DNA of 64,000 nt from Dehalococcoidia bacterium (GCA_009841435.1 VXLW01000002.1:38718-102717); one strand, 5' to 3'; counted from the first letter of the stretch, positions 27,563 to 35,822 are shown. Notes: generated by a model not told the origin, from the letters alone. A program made the numbers and translations.

Positions 27563-28690
27563 GTGCGCCTGTCGAAGCTCCTGATTCCCGTGATCCTGGT
27601 TGTGGCGGTGTTCTCCAGCGCCTGCGTGGGGTTTTCCGAGCCCCGCGGCTGGGCCGCGCCCGTGTTCGACGGGGAAACGGTCTACGTGTTCCTGGATCGC
27701 GACGAGTTCGTCGCCGCTAACCTCGACGAGTTCGGTGCGGAGTGGAGTTGGACGTTCCCGGACGAAGATCTCGACGCGGAGAAGGAGATCGACCTCGAGG
27801 CGGTCTACGGACCGCCCCTGTTCGCGGGGGATCGCATCATTCTCGCCGGTTTTTCGGGGGAAATGGTCGCTCTCGGCCCGGAGGGGCGTTATATCGCGGG
27901 GCGAGGGAGCTGGTGGCGGGATGATGTGAACGGCAGCATCGTGGGGGGCGCCACGCTCGCCGGCGACCGCTTCGTGTTCGGGACGACGGAACAGCGCCTC
28001 TACGTGCGTAACGTCGTCGATGGGGGCGCCGTCGCGCCCTGGCCGTCCGATGGCCGGAAGCTGAAGGGTGAAATCTGGTCTCAACCCGTTGTCGTCGACA
28101 ATATCATGTACGTCGGGACCATGGACGGCAACCTCTACGCCTTCGACCTCGAGTCGGGACAGGAGCTCTGGACGCGGCCGTTCGATGCGGGTGGGGCGAT
28201 AGCCGACCTGGCGTACATCGGCGACGGGGTGCTGTTCGTGCCGACGCTGCGCGGCCAGGTATGGCTTGTCGACGCGGAAACCGGCGCCGCCCTGCGCGAT
28301 CCGTTTGAGGCCGAGGGCTGGGTGTGGACGCGTCCCGTGATCCGTGACGGCGTCGCCTACTTCGGTGACTTCGAGGACCTGGTCTATGCCTGGGATATGG
28401 ACTCCGGGCGGACGCTCTGGACCTACCGTGCGGAAAACAAGGTCAAGGCCCAGGGCGTCATAATCGATGAAACGCTTATCGTTGGCGATGAGAGCGGCAC
28501 GGTGCACTTCGTGGATCTGGCAAGTGGTGTGCGGCGGAATGCTGTGAAACTCGACGGGGCTGGGAAGATTCGCGCAGGTTTGGTGGAAAAGGAAGGTTTT
28601 GCCTGGATCCTTGGCACCGAGGGCAGGCTCTACCGCGCCGACCCCGCGACGCTCACGGTCATTGAGCGTGAAGTGCGAGGCCTGCCGTGA
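27563..28690 (+). CDS. PQQ/BamB-like beta-propeller lipoprotein
   Basis: A 375-residue protein: signal peptide 'RLSKLLIPVILVVAVFSSAC' with lipobox FSSAC, then PQQ-like blades with repeated 'W.....V..G..Y....DG.LYA.D..TG...W' elements, e.g. 'VDNIMYVGTMDGNLYAFDLESGQELW' and 'IRDGVAYFGDFEDLVYAWDMDSG'. This fold is shared with BamB, an outer-membrane assembly scaffold, and with PQQ dehydrogenases; no cofactor site is evident. GTG 27563 is preferred. A GTG 66 nt upstream would read through parS 3 as MFHVKH, and a TAGGAT box ends 7 nt before 27563. Its TGA overlaps the yidC start, suggesting a link to membrane biogenesis. Confidence 0.8.
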   Translation: MRLSKLLIPVILVVAVFSSACVGFSEPRGWAAPVFDGETVYVFLDRDEFVAANLDEFGAEWSWTFPDEDLDAEKEIDLEAVYGPPLFAGDRIILAGFSGEMVALGPEGRYIAGRGSWWRDDVNGSIVGGATLAGDRFVFGTTEQRLYVRNVVDGGAVAPWPSDGRKLKGEIWSQPVVVDNIMYVGTMDGNLYAFDLESGQELWTRPFDAGGAIADLAYIGDGVLFVPTLRGQVWLVDAETGAALRDPFEAEGWVWTRPVIRDGVAYFGDFEDLVYAWDMDSGRTLWTYRAENKVKAQGVIIDETLIVGDESGTVHFVDLASGVRRNAVKLDGAGKIRAGLVEKEGFAWILGTEGRLYRADPATLTVIEREVRGLP

Positions 28691-29667
28691 TCACCGCAGT
28701 CCCGCAGAGGGCCTTCCTCGGCCTCGCCCTGATCGGCGGCGTTGCGCTTGTCTTCGCGATCGCGACCTTTGGCTTCGGGCGGACGTTCACCGTCGGGTTG
28801 CTCGACCCGATGATCAACGTGCTCGTGGTGCTCAACCACGCCCTCTGGGGCAGCTTCGGGCTTGCGGTCATCGCCTTCACCATCCTCGTGCGGCTCGTCA
28901 CCTTCCCGCTCACCATGCGCCAGCTCCAGCAGACGCGCGCGATGCAGGCGTTGCAGCCGCGCGTGCAGGAGCTCCAGAAGAAGTTCACCGACCCCAAGCG
29001 GCGCCAGGAAGAGATGATGAAGGCCTACCGCGAGGCGGGGGTCAATCCGCTCGGCTGCCTGGGCCCGCTGGTGCTGCAGTTCCCCATCCTGATCGCGCTC
29101 TTCTACGCCATCCGCCAGACCCTCGCGATCTCGCCGGAAGCGCTCGACAACCTCTCCGGCCACCTCTACTCGTGGAGCTACATCCAGAGCGCCATCCCGC
29201 TCGAAGAGAGCTTCATCGGCATCAACCTGGCCGAAGGCGCGTCCATCAGCGTGCTCAACCTCAACCTCCTGATCGTGGTGCTGGTCGGGTTCTCGACGTG
29301 GGCCCAATCGAAGACGACGGTCACCGTCGCGACGGACGAACGGGCGCGCACGCAGCAACAGATGATGACCTGGATGCTGCCCATCATGTTCATGTTTTTC
29401 GGTCTCAGCTTTCCCAGTGGAGTGAGCCTCTACTGGGTTGTCACCTCGTTTGTGAGCGTAGGGCTCAACGTCATGGTTTACGGCTTCCCCGCGCTCAACA
29501 TTCCGCCTCTGGTGGGGCCACCCAATCCCCCCGCCACGGTCGAGGCAACCGCATCCGTACCTTCGGAGGGCTCGGGCCAGTCACGCTCGCGGCCCTCCCG
29601 CGAATTGAGGACATCTGCTCATGGAACACGCCGAAGCAAACGGAAAAACCGTCGACGACGCGCTTAA
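28687..29667 (+). CDS. yidC: Membrane protein insertase YidC/Oxa1
   Basis: A 326-residue protein of the short form, without the large periplasmic domain. The hydrophilic-groove Arg lies in 'FTILVRLVTFPLTMRQ' (about residue 70). Next come the cytoplasmic helical hairpin 'QALQPRVQELQKKFTDPKRRQEEMMKAYREAGVNPLGC' (given here only as a landmark at about 96-136) and 'PLVLQFPILIALFYAIRQ', and the later helices include 'SGVSLYWVVTSFVS'. The tail is basic (RRSKRKNRRRRA), as expected for ribosome contact. The GTG start overlaps the stop of the PQQ lipoprotein, and its last 47 bp overlap jag. Confidence 0.95.
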   Translation: MITAVPQRAFLGLALIGGVALVFAIATFGFGRTFTVGLLDPMINVLVVLNHALWGSFGLAVIAFTILVRLVTFPLTMRQLQQTRAMQALQPRVQELQKKFTDPKRRQEEMMKAYREAGVNPLGCLGPLVLQFPILIALFYAIRQTLAISPEALDNLSGHLYSWSYIQSAIPLEESFIGINLAEGASISVLNLNLLIVVLVGFSTWAQSKTTVTVATDERARTQQQMMTWMLPIMFMFFGLSFPSGVSLYWVVTSFVSVGLNVMVYGFPALNIPPLVGPPNPPATVEATASVPSEGSGQSRSRPSRELRTSAHGTRRSKRKNRRRRA

Positions 29668-30646
29668 GGCGGCGTTGGCCAAGCTCAACGCCACCGTTGA
29701 TGAAGTCGAGATCGTCGTGCTGGACGAAGGACAGCGCGGGGGCCGCCTCTTCGGGCGCGGCGCCCGCGACGCCGTCGTCCGCGTCGAGCGCCGCGCGGAC
29801 GGGCCGCGCGAACGCTCGCCCGAACCTCCCGATACCAGCATCCCCCGCGGGCGAGGCGGACGTGGGGGACGTGGTGGCAGCGGTGGAGCCGCTGGCCGCG
29901 ACCGTGGACGCCGTGGGGGTGGTGGCGGTGGGCGCCGGCGGGGCGGCTCGGGCGGCCCGCGCGGTGGCTCGGGTGGCGGCCAGCGCGCCGAGCGCGCGCC
30001 CCAGCTGACCGAACAGGACTTCTTCGGCGAGGGCGCCGCCCCGCCCCCGCGCCAACCGGCGCGAAGCGGGCCTCCGCCTCGCCGCTCGTCCGGTGGCGGC
30101 GGTGGCGGTGGTTCCCGCCGCGAACGGCCGCGCAGGCGTCGGGAAGAGAATATCGAGCCCGACATCAACGCCGAGGAGGTCGATCTCGCGGCCGAGGTGG
30201 TCGACTCCATCCTCCAGATCCTCGAGATCGACGCCGATATCAACATTCGCGAGCCCGTGACCGCCGGCGACGGGCTGGGCAGCGCCCGAGCCGTGATCGA
30301 CATCTCCGGGGACGACCTCGGGATGCTCATCGGGCGGCGGGGTGAGAGCCTCATGGCCTTCCAGTACGTGGTGAACCTCGTGATGACGCGTCGCTTCCCT
30401 GGGCGCGGGTCGATCACGGTCGACGTCGAGCAGTACCGCCGCCGTCGCGAGGACCAGGTGGTCTCGCTGGCCGAGCGCATGGCCGAGCGTGTGCGCGACA
30501 TCGGCGAGCCGATCACGCTCGAGCCGATGTCGGCCGCCGAGCGTCGCCTGGTCCACCTCGCCCTCGTCGACGACCCCGAGGTCGAGACGAACAGCGTCGG
30601 CGAGGGGGACAGCCGCAAGGTTGTCATCAGCCTGCTGGAGGATTGA
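29621..30646 (+). CDS. jag: RNA-binding protein Jag/KhpB with an RGG-rich linker
   Basis: A 341-residue protein. The Jag-N domain is at about 1-55 ('KTVDDALKAALAKLNATVDEVEI'). A low-complexity linker at about 65-170 is rich in Gly and Arg with RGG/GGR repeats. The KH domain (about 185-265) has 'GMLIGRRGESLMAFQYVVN', and the C-terminal R3H domain includes 'LEPMSAAERRLVHLAL'. KhpB-type proteins bind many RNAs and affect cell wall and division. Jag linkers are usually acidic or Lys-rich; an RGG linker about 100 residues long is unusual and could promote RNA binding or condensation. It starts inside the end of yidC. Confidence 0.92.
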   Translation: MEHAEANGKTVDDALKAALAKLNATVDEVEIVVLDEGQRGGRLFGRGARDAVVRVERRADGPRERSPEPPDTSIPRGRGGRGGRGGSGGAAGRDRGRRGGGGGGRRRGGSGGPRGGSGGGQRAERAPQLTEQDFFGEGAAPPPRQPARSGPPPRRSSGGGGGGGSRRERPRRRREENIEPDINAEEVDLAAEVVDSILQILEIDADINIREPVTAGDGLGSARAVIDISGDDLGMLIGRRGESLMAFQYVVNLVMTRRFPGRGSITVDVEQYRRRREDQVVSLAERMAERVRDIGEPITLEPMSAAERRLVHLALVDDPEVETNSVGEGDSRKVVISLLED

Positions 30647-30650
30647 TGGA

Positions 30651-31499
30651 ATGAGCCCGTCCGCGCCAAGAATCGTGATCGTCGGGAACGTGACCGAGGA
30701 CTTGACGCCCGAGGGCGCCTGGACGCCGGGCGGCCCCGCGCTCTACAGCGCGCGCGCCGCGGCGGCGCTGGGCGCGGACGTGACGCTCGTAAGCCGCGTG
30801 CCCGAGGACTACGACCGGAGCCTCTTCGAGGGGCTGACCGTGAAGGAGCTCCCGGCCGAGGGCAGTCCCCGCTTCGAGAATACCCATCCCGACGGTGGGC
30901 TCCGCCGCCAGATGCTGCACCAGGCGGGTGAAGCGATCGCCACGGATGACCTGCCCGCGGGTCTGACCGCCGACGCGGCCATCGCCGCCCCGGTGCTCGA
31001 TGAGCTGGAAGTGTTCCCGTCCGTCGAGGCGCCCGTGCGCATTGTCTCGCTGCAGGGCGCGCTGCGCTGGGGCATGCCGAACCGGCCCGTGCGTCGCGCG
31101 GCCTACGCGCCTTCCCGGTCGCGGGCGTTGCAGCCGATGGGGGCGATCGCGGTCTTCAGCGACGAAGACGCCGATGATCCCCCCGACCTCGCGCGAGGGC
31201 TCTCCGCCCGCGGCCCGGCGATCGTGACGCGCGGCGCTCGCGGCGCCTGGCTCTATCGCAGGGGCGCGCGCAGCGTCCTGCCCGCCTTCGCCACGAACGT
31301 GTGCGACACCACGGGCGCCGGAGACGGCTTCGTCGCGGCCCTCGCGGTGCGGCTGGTCGAGTCGGGGGACTTGTTCGAATCGTGTACATTCGCAAATGCG
31401 ATGGGGTCTCTGGTGGTTGAACGAAGCGGCATGGTGGCGATGCCTTCACGCAAGGACGTAGAGGCGCGCGTGCGGAGGGGAGTGGCGGATGGCGCGTGA
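30651..31499 (+). CDS. PfkB/ribokinase-family sugar kinase
   Basis: A 282-residue protein starting at ATG 30651, 4 nt after the jag stop. The N-terminal 'IVIVGNVTEDLTPEGAWTPGGPALYSARAAAALGADVTLVSRV' region (about 8-50) carries the Gly-Gly substrate-side motif. The C-terminal signature 'NVCDTTGAGDGFVAALAVRL' has the catalytic Asp of GAGD and the anion hole. It should phosphorylate a sugar or nucleoside using ATP; specificity cannot be read. It is translated with parA (11-bp overlap). A sugar kinase between jag and parA is not the common order, where rsmG and mnmE are usual. Confidence 0.85.
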   Translation: MSPSAPRIVIVGNVTEDLTPEGAWTPGGPALYSARAAAALGADVTLVSRVPEDYDRSLFEGLTVKELPAEGSPRFENTHPDGGLRRQMLHQAGEAIATDDLPAGLTADAAIAAPVLDELEVFPSVEAPVRIVSLQGALRWGMPNRPVRRAAYAPSRSRALQPMGAIAVFSDEDADDPPDLARGLSARGPAIVTRGARGAWLYRRGARSVLPAFATNVCDTTGAGDGFVAALAVRLVESGDLFESCTFANAMGSLVVERSGMVAMPSRKDVEARVRRGVADGA

Positions 31500-32262
31500 G
31501 ATCATCGCGTTCGTGAACCAGAAGGGGGGCGTGGGCAAGACCACGACCGCCGTCTCGTTGGCTGCCGCCCTCGGGCGTCGGGACGAACGCGTGCTGCTCA
31601 TCGACCTCGACGCGCAGGCGAACGCCACCAGCACCGCCGGCATCGCGCAGGTCGAGGGGCCGTCGATCTACGAAGTCCTGATGATGGAGGCCGACGCCCG
31701 CGACTGTATCGTGTCCATTGAGGAGGAGCAGTTCGACGTGCTGCCCGCGACGCGCGAGCTCTCCGGCGCGGAGGTCGAGCTGGCGCCCGCCATGGCCCGC
31801 GAGCAGCGCCTGAAGAACATCTGCGAACCCCTGGCGGAGGAGTACGACTGGATCTTCATCGACTGCCCGCCCTCGCTCGGCATTCTCACGGTGAACGCCC
31901 TTACGGCGGCGACGAGTGTGGTCATTCCCGTGCAGTGCGAGTACCTGCCGATGGAGGGCCTGGCGCGCCTGATGGAGACGCTGGCGCTCGTGCGGAGCAA
32001 CCTCAACCCCCGCCTGCGCACCCTCGGCCTGGTCCTGACGATGCTCGACCGGCGCACGCGGCTCGCTCGCGAAGTGGCCGCCGACGTGATGACCCACTTC
32101 CCCAACCAGACCTTCAACACCGTGATTCCGCGCGCCGTCAGCATTGCCGAGGCGCCGAGTTACGGGCAGTCGATCTTTCGGTACAGCCCGGGGAGCCGTG
32201 CCGCCACCGCCTATCGCAGGCTGGCGAACGAGCTCACGGAGCGCGTGGGGGTGAGCGCATGA
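31489..32262 (+). CDS. parA: Chromosome-partitioning ATPase ParA/Soj
   Basis: A 257-residue protein: deviant Walker A 'KGGVGKTTT' (about residues 12-20), 'VLLIDLDAQANATS' (Walker A'), and Walker B 'DWIFIDCPPSLG'. It binds DNA as an ATP dimer and is stimulated by ParB to move the origin. It overlaps the preceding kinase by 11 bp and its TGA overlaps the parB ATG. The nearby parS sites make the system complete in this window. Confidence 0.97.
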   Translation: MAREIIAFVNQKGGVGKTTTAVSLAAALGRRDERVLLIDLDAQANATSTAGIAQVEGPSIYEVLMMEADARDCIVSIEEEQFDVLPATRELSGAEVELAPAMAREQRLKNICEPLAEEYDWIFIDCPPSLGILTVNALTAATSVVIPVQCEYLPMEGLARLMETLALVRSNLNPRLRTLGLVLTMLDRRTRLAREVAADVMTHFPNQTFNTVIPRAVSIAEAPSYGQSIFRYSPGSRAATAYRRLANELTERVGVSA

Positions 32263-33131
32263 CGCAGCCACGACGAGGACTCGGACGGGGGCTCGACGCC
32301 CTCCTGCCCGGCGGCGGTGAGGAGCCGCCCCCCGGGCGAACGCTGCAGGAGATCGACATCGATCTGATTGCGCCCAACCCGGAGCAGCCGCGCACCAACT
32401 TCCCGCCGGATCAGCTGCGCGAGCTGGCGGAGTCGATCCGCGAGCACGGCGTCCTCCAGCCCCTCGTGGTGAGCCTCGAGGAGGAGGGCGGCTACCGCCT
32501 CATCGCCGGCGAGCGCCGCCTGCAGGCCGCGCGCCTTGCCGACATGCCGACGGTGCCCGTCGTGGTGCGCGAGGTGGATGGCTCGGAGCTGCTCGAACTG
32601 GCGCTTGTTGAGAACATCCAGCGCGCCGACCTGAACCCGATCGAGGAGGCGCTCGCCTACCGCCGCCTGCTGAGCGAGTACGGGCTCACGCAGGAGGAGG
32701 TGGCGAAGCGGGTGGGGCGCAGCCGCGCCGCGGTCGCGAACGCCACGCGGCTGCTCCAGCTCGAGACGGAGATCCGCCGCAGCCTAGTGGCGGGCGAGAT
32801 CCAGGCGGGGCACGCCCGCGCCCTGCTCGGCATGCCCGAGGGCGAAGGCCGTCTGGAGGTCTGGCGCGAGGCCGTGCGACGCGGTCTGAGCGTGCGCGAG
32901 ACGGAGGCGGCCGTGCGGCGCGCCCTCTCCCCCCGCCGCGATCGGCCCCGAACCGCCCAACCCGCCGCCGAACGCGGCTCGCCTATGCGCGACATGGAAA
33001 CGAACCTGCGCCGCGCTCTCGGCACCCGCGTCACGGTCACGTCGAACCGGGGCGGCGGCGCCCGCATCGTGGTTGACACCTACAGCGACGAGGAGCTCGA
33101 CGCGGTCACGAGCAAGCTGCTCTCGCTCTAG
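32259..33131 (+). CDS. parB: Chromosome-partitioning protein ParB/Spo0J
   Basis: A 290-residue protein. The N-terminal ParA-contacting 'RRGLGRGLDALLP' is followed by 'QPRTNF', the CTP-binding motif 'GERRLQAARLA', and 'ELALVENIQRADLNPIEEA'. The helix-turn-helix 'LTQEEVAKRVGRSRAAVANATRLL' recognises parS, and the C-terminal dimerisation region ends 'EELDAVTSKLLSL'. It loads as a CTP-dependent clamp at TGTTTCACGTGAAACA, which is present three times 5-6 kb upstream. Start codon ATG overlaps parA. Confidence 0.97.
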   Translation: MTQPRRGLGRGLDALLPGGGEEPPPGRTLQEIDIDLIAPNPEQPRTNFPPDQLRELAESIREHGVLQPLVVSLEEEGGYRLIAGERRLQAARLADMPTVPVVVREVDGSELLELALVENIQRADLNPIEEALAYRRLLSEYGLTQEEVAKRVGRSRAAVANATRLLQLETEIRRSLVAGEIQAGHARALLGMPEGEGRLEVWREAVRRGLSVRETEAAVRRALSPRRDRPRTAQPAAERGSPMRDMETNLRRALGTRVTVTSNRGGGARIVVDTYSDEELDAVTSKLLSL

Positions 33132-33241
33132 GAACCCCTTCACAGGGGCTCTACGCACGCCGCTGTCACCCGGCGTAGGGTGAACGCCTGCGCCGGCCTC
33201 GGGTCGGCGTGCGCAGGGGAACAGGGTCAGGAGGGTGCGCG

Positions 33242-33715
33242 ATGAGCGTCGAGGAACGTTTGCGGGAGCTGGGCATCGAGCTACCGGAGCCGGCAGCCCC
33301 CGCCGGGTCGTACGTCCCCGCCCGCTTGCACGGCGACCTGCTGGCCATCTCCGGCCAGATCCCCGTGACGCCCGGTGAACCGCTCCCGACCGGCCGCTGC
33401 GGCGTCGACGTAACCGTGGAGGAGGGGTACGCCCTCGCGCGGCAGTGTGCCCTCAACGGGCTCGCCGCCGCCCGCGCCGCCCTCGGCTCGCTCGACCGCG
33501 TCGCCGGCGTCGTGCGCGTGGGCGGCTACGTCGCCGCGGCCCCCGACTTCACCCAGCACCCGGCCGTCGTCAACGGCGCCTCCGACCTGCTCGTCGAGGT
33601 ATTCGGCGAGTCCGGCCGCCACGTACGCGCGGCCGTCGGGATGGCCTCGCTCCCGCTCGGCGTCCCCGTCGAGGTCGAGTTCCTGTTCGCCATCGCGCCC
33701 GGGGAAGGCGGCTAG
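33242..33715 (+). CDS. RidA (YjgF/YER057c) family protein
   Basis: A 157-residue protein starting at ATG 33242 with AGGAGG upstream. It has the chorismate-mutase-like RidA pattern: 'LLAISGQIPVTPGEPLPTGRCG', 'GLAAARAALGSLDRVAGVVRVGGYVAAAPDF' and 'HVRAAVGMASLPLGVPVEVEFLFAI'. The Arg of 'RAAVG' corresponds to the residue that binds the substrate carboxylate in active RidA. It is longer than canonical RidA (about 130), like the YjgF_YER057c_UK114-like group 1. The likely role is hydrolysis of reactive enamines/imines. Confidence 0.85.
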   Translation: MSVEERLRELGIELPEPAAPAGSYVPARLHGDLLAISGQIPVTPGEPLPTGRCGVDVTVEEGYALARQCALNGLAAARAALGSLDRVAGVVRVGGYVAAAPDFTQHPAVVNGASDLLVEVFGESGRHVRAAVGMASLPLGVPVEVEFLFAIAPGEGG

Positions 33716-33729
33716 ACCACCGCCCGCGG

Positions 33730-33759
33730 TTGCCTGCTCGCCGCCCTGCGGCGTATCAT
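33730..33759 (+). promoter_or_regulatory. Promoter of the hypothetical gene at 33787
   Basis: TTGCCT (33730-33735), 18-bp spacer, TATCAT (33754-33759). The leader would be about 20 nt and includes GAGGGAA at 33766-33772. Confidence 0.5.
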
Positions 33760-33786
33760 CTTGTCGAGGGAAACTATCTCCTCGCG

Positions 33787-34131
33787 ATGGAGAGGCACGT
33801 GTCGCAGTACGAGCTCACCGTCTCTGTTTCAGTAGCGGAAGTCGATGGTGGGGCATGGCGTGCGAAGGGTGAGAACACCACGCTCTTCCTGGAGGCGAGC
33901 AACCGGCCGGAGCTCATTGGCTACGTCGTGAGTGCTGTTCAGGCATTCGGACAGTGGCTTGTCGAGAGCAAGCCCGAGGAACTGGGCCTGGTCGAGTACT
34001 GCCGCTCGGTTGGCATCGACTGCCGTGAAGTAGAAGCAGAGGATGGGCTGGAACTCGCCGTGAGCGAACTTCACGAGGCCATGGACGAGGCAAGTGAGCT
34101 CCTTGCCCTGACCCAGAGGCTCCCGGCATAA
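33787..34131 (+). CDS. Hypothetical protein, 114 residues
   Basis: Not recognised. Starts MERHVSQYELTVSVSVAEVD, then 'LFLEASNRPELIGYVVSAVQAFGQWLVES' (likely helix), a Cys pair in 'EYCRSVGIDCREVE', and an acidic helical C-terminus. No signal peptide. It has its own sigma70-like promoter and sits just upstream of the HigBA module on the same strand. Its codon use seems less GC3-biased than its neighbours. It could be part of the same accessory insertion as higBA, but there is no direct evidence. Confidence 0.55.
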   Translation: MERHVSQYELTVSVSVAEVDGGAWRAKGENTTLFLEASNRPELIGYVVSAVQAFGQWLVESKPEELGLVEYCRSVGIDCREVEAEDGLELAVSELHEAMDEASELLALTQRLPA

Positions 34132-34179
34132 GCCCCGCCCCCGTTCCCCTACACAGAGATGGATGGCCAGGACTCCCGT

Positions 34180-34208
34180 TTGTTTACGCCTTACGTAAGG
34201 CGTAATAT
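34180..34208 (+). promoter_or_regulatory. higBA promoter
   Basis: TTGTTT (34180-34185), 17-bp spacer, TAATAT (34203-34208). The spacer is almost entirely occupied by the palindromic operator. GAGG at 34209-34212 is placed 8 nt before the GTG of higB. Confidence 0.75.
34184..34205. promoter_or_regulatory. HigA operator, perfect 22-nt palindrome
   Basis: Arms TTACGCCTTAC and GTAAGGCGTAA form a perfect inverted repeat with no loop, lying between and touching the -35 and -10 boxes. This is the expected place for repression by the antitoxin dimer. Confidence 0.8.
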
Positions 34209-34220
34209 GAGGCGATATCG

Positions 34221-34499
34221 GTGATCGGGGGGTTCAGGGACCGGAGGACGGAAGCGTTCTTCTCGGGATATCCGGTTCCGGCCTTCCGTGCCGTTGCCCG
34301 TCAGGCGGTGCGCCGGATGACCATCCTGGACCATGCTTCGAGCCTTCGGGAACTGCGAGCGCTTCCCAGCAACAGGCTGGAGGCGCTTTCCGGGGATCGT
34401 GCCGGCGAGTACAGCATCCGCATCAACCGGCAGTGGCGGATCTGCTTTCGATGGGGCGAAGACGGACCGTACGACGTCGAGATTGTCGACTACCACTGA
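34221..34499 (+). CDS. higB: HigB/GraT-type RelE-family toxin
   Basis: A 92-residue protein beginning (GTG)IGGFRDRRTEAFFSGYPV, matching the 'MI.SF.D..TE.LF.G' start of HigB/GraT toxins, and containing 'LRELRALPSNRLEALSGDRAGEYSIRINRQWRICFRW', with basic residues typical of ribosome-dependent mRNA interferases. It is the first gene of the module, as usual for HigBA. GAGG precedes the GTG. Confidence 0.92.
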   Translation: MIGGFRDRRTEAFFSGYPVPAFRAVARQAVRRMTILDHASSLRELRALPSNRLEALSGDRAGEYSIRINRQWRICFRWGEDGPYDVEIVDYH

Positions 34500-34514
34500 A
34501 GAGGAGAGTGGCAC

Positions 34515-34817
34515 ATGGCTGTGCGTAACGGGATGCCACCAGTGCATCCGGGTGAGATTCTCGCCGACGAACTGCAAGAGCTCGGTCTGACGGCAAATGC
34601 CCTCGCCGGCCACTTGGCGGTCCCGACGAACCGGATCACCGCGATTCTCAAGGGGCAGCGGGGCGTTACCGCTGACACCGCGCTTCGCCTCGCGCGCTAC
34701 TTCGGCACCACGGCGGAGTTCTGGCTCAACCTCCAGAAGACCTTCGAGTTGCGTGTCGCCGAGATCGAGTCCGAGGACGCAATCGACGTTCAGGTCCGGC
34801 CAAGAACAGAACGCTGA
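34515..34817 (+). CDS. higA: HigA/GraA-type antitoxin with XRE helix-turn-helix
   Basis: A 100-residue protein: 'PPVHPGEILADELQELGLTANALAGHLAVPTNRITAILKGQRGVTADTALRLARYFGTTAEFWLNLQ' is a canonical HigA HTH core (about 8-75), including 'HPGEIL.DE' and 'FWLNLQ'. It binds HigB and represses the operon at the 22-nt palindrome upstream. AGGAG lies 7-8 nt before the ATG. The C-terminus is short and acidic. Confidence 0.93.
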   Translation: MAVRNGMPPVHPGEILADELQELGLTANALAGHLAVPTNRITAILKGQRGVTADTALRLARYFGTTAEFWLNLQKTFELRVAEIESEDAIDVQVRPRTER

Positions 34818-34857
34818 GCCGCACTTCCCGCCTTCTCTCCCCGGCCCGCAGACCCGC

Positions 34858-34888
34858 TTGCGCCTCTTGGGAAGGCGCCGGGTAAGGT
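34858..34888 (+). promoter_or_regulatory. Possible promoter with internal inverted repeat before the epimerase
   Basis: TTGCGC (34858-34863), 19-bp spacer, TAAGGT (34883-34888). An inverted repeat GCGCCT/AGGCGC (34860-34865 with 34873-34878) overlaps the -35 box and spacer. Weak to moderate. Confidence 0.35.
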
Positions 34889-34923
34889 GGATTGAGGGGT
34901 TGTTCGACCCTGGAGGTTCGTTG

Positions 34924-35817
34924 ATGAAGGTCGCCATCACGGGAAGCACGGGACTGCTGGGACAGGCGCTCGGGAAGAGCCTCGAGGAGCGTGGCGACGA
35001 GGTTGTGCGTGTCGCGCGGGGTTCGGCCGGCGGCGCCGGCGCCGACTGGTCTCCGGCCGAGGGCTGGGTCCGCGAGGGCGTCTTCGACGGCTGCGACGCC
35101 GTCGTCCACCTGAGCGGCGCCTCCGTCGGGGAGGGCCGCTGGACGGCCGCCCGCAAGGCCGAGCTTCGCTCCAGCCGCATCGACAGCACCCGGCTGCTCG
35201 TCGGCCATCTCGCGTCGCTCGACCCGAAGCCGCGGAGGCTCGTCGTGGCGTCGGCCGTGGGGTTCTACGGTGACCGGGGGGGCGAGTCGCTCACGGAGGA
35301 GTCGCCGCGGGGACAGGGCTTTCTCGCCGACATGACCGTGGACTGGGAGGCCGAGTCGGAGAAAGCGAACGCCGTCGGCATTCCTACGGCCATGGCCCGC
35401 TACGGCGTCGTCTTCGCGAACGACGCGCCCGCCTTCAAGCGGCTCACACTGCCCTTCCGCCTCGGCGCCGGGGGCAGGCTCGGGAGCGGGCGCCAGTACA
35501 TGCCCTGGATCACGCTCGATGACGCGGTTGCCGCTACCACCCACCTGCTCGACGGCGACGCGACGGGGCCGGTCAACGTGGTCGCGCCCGTCGCCACCAC
35601 GAACGTTGGCCTGACGCGGGCGCTCGGGCGCGTGATGCGCCGCCCAGCCTTCATGATGGTTCCGCGATTTGCCATGCGGCTCGCCCTCGGGGAGCTCGCC
35701 GACGCCCTCCTCTTCGCCAGCAACCGCGTCGTTCCGGAACGGCTCGTCGCCGACGGGTTCGAGTTCTCGCAGCCCGAGGTCGAGGGCGCGCTGCGCTCGC
35801 TGCTGCGGGGCGACTAG
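34924..35817 (+). CDS. TIGR01777-type NAD-dependent epimerase (SDR39U1-like)
   Basis: A 297-residue extended SDR. The N-terminal 'MKVAITGSTGLLGQALGKSL' is the nucleotide-binding motif. 'VVHLSGASVGEGRWTAARKAELRSSRIDSTRLL' and 'VASAVGFYGDRGGESLTEESPRG' match the TIGR01777/YfcH group, as do 'MPWITLDDAVAATTHLL' and the DUF1731-like end. Biochemical substrate unknown in the family. ATG 34924 follows GGAGG. The SRPBCC gene follows 5 bp later; in some relatives the two domains are one protein. Confidence 0.88.
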   Translation: MKVAITGSTGLLGQALGKSLEERGDEVVRVARGSAGGAGADWSPAEGWVREGVFDGCDAVVHLSGASVGEGRWTAARKAELRSSRIDSTRLLVGHLASLDPKPRRLVVASAVGFYGDRGGESLTEESPRGQGFLADMTVDWEAESEKANAVGIPTAMARYGVVFANDAPAFKRLTLPFRLGAGGRLGSGRQYMPWITLDDAVAATTHLLDGDATGPVNVVAPVATTNVGLTRALGRVMRRPAFMMVPRFAMRLALGELADALLFASNRVVPERLVADGFEFSQPEVEGALRSLLRGD

Positions 35818-35822
35818 GGGCG

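Noticed and set aside
33132..33241. CCCC/GGGG and CTGCGC/GCGCAG hairpins after parB as terminators
   Set aside because: Stems are short or imperfect and there is no T-run; not enough to call.
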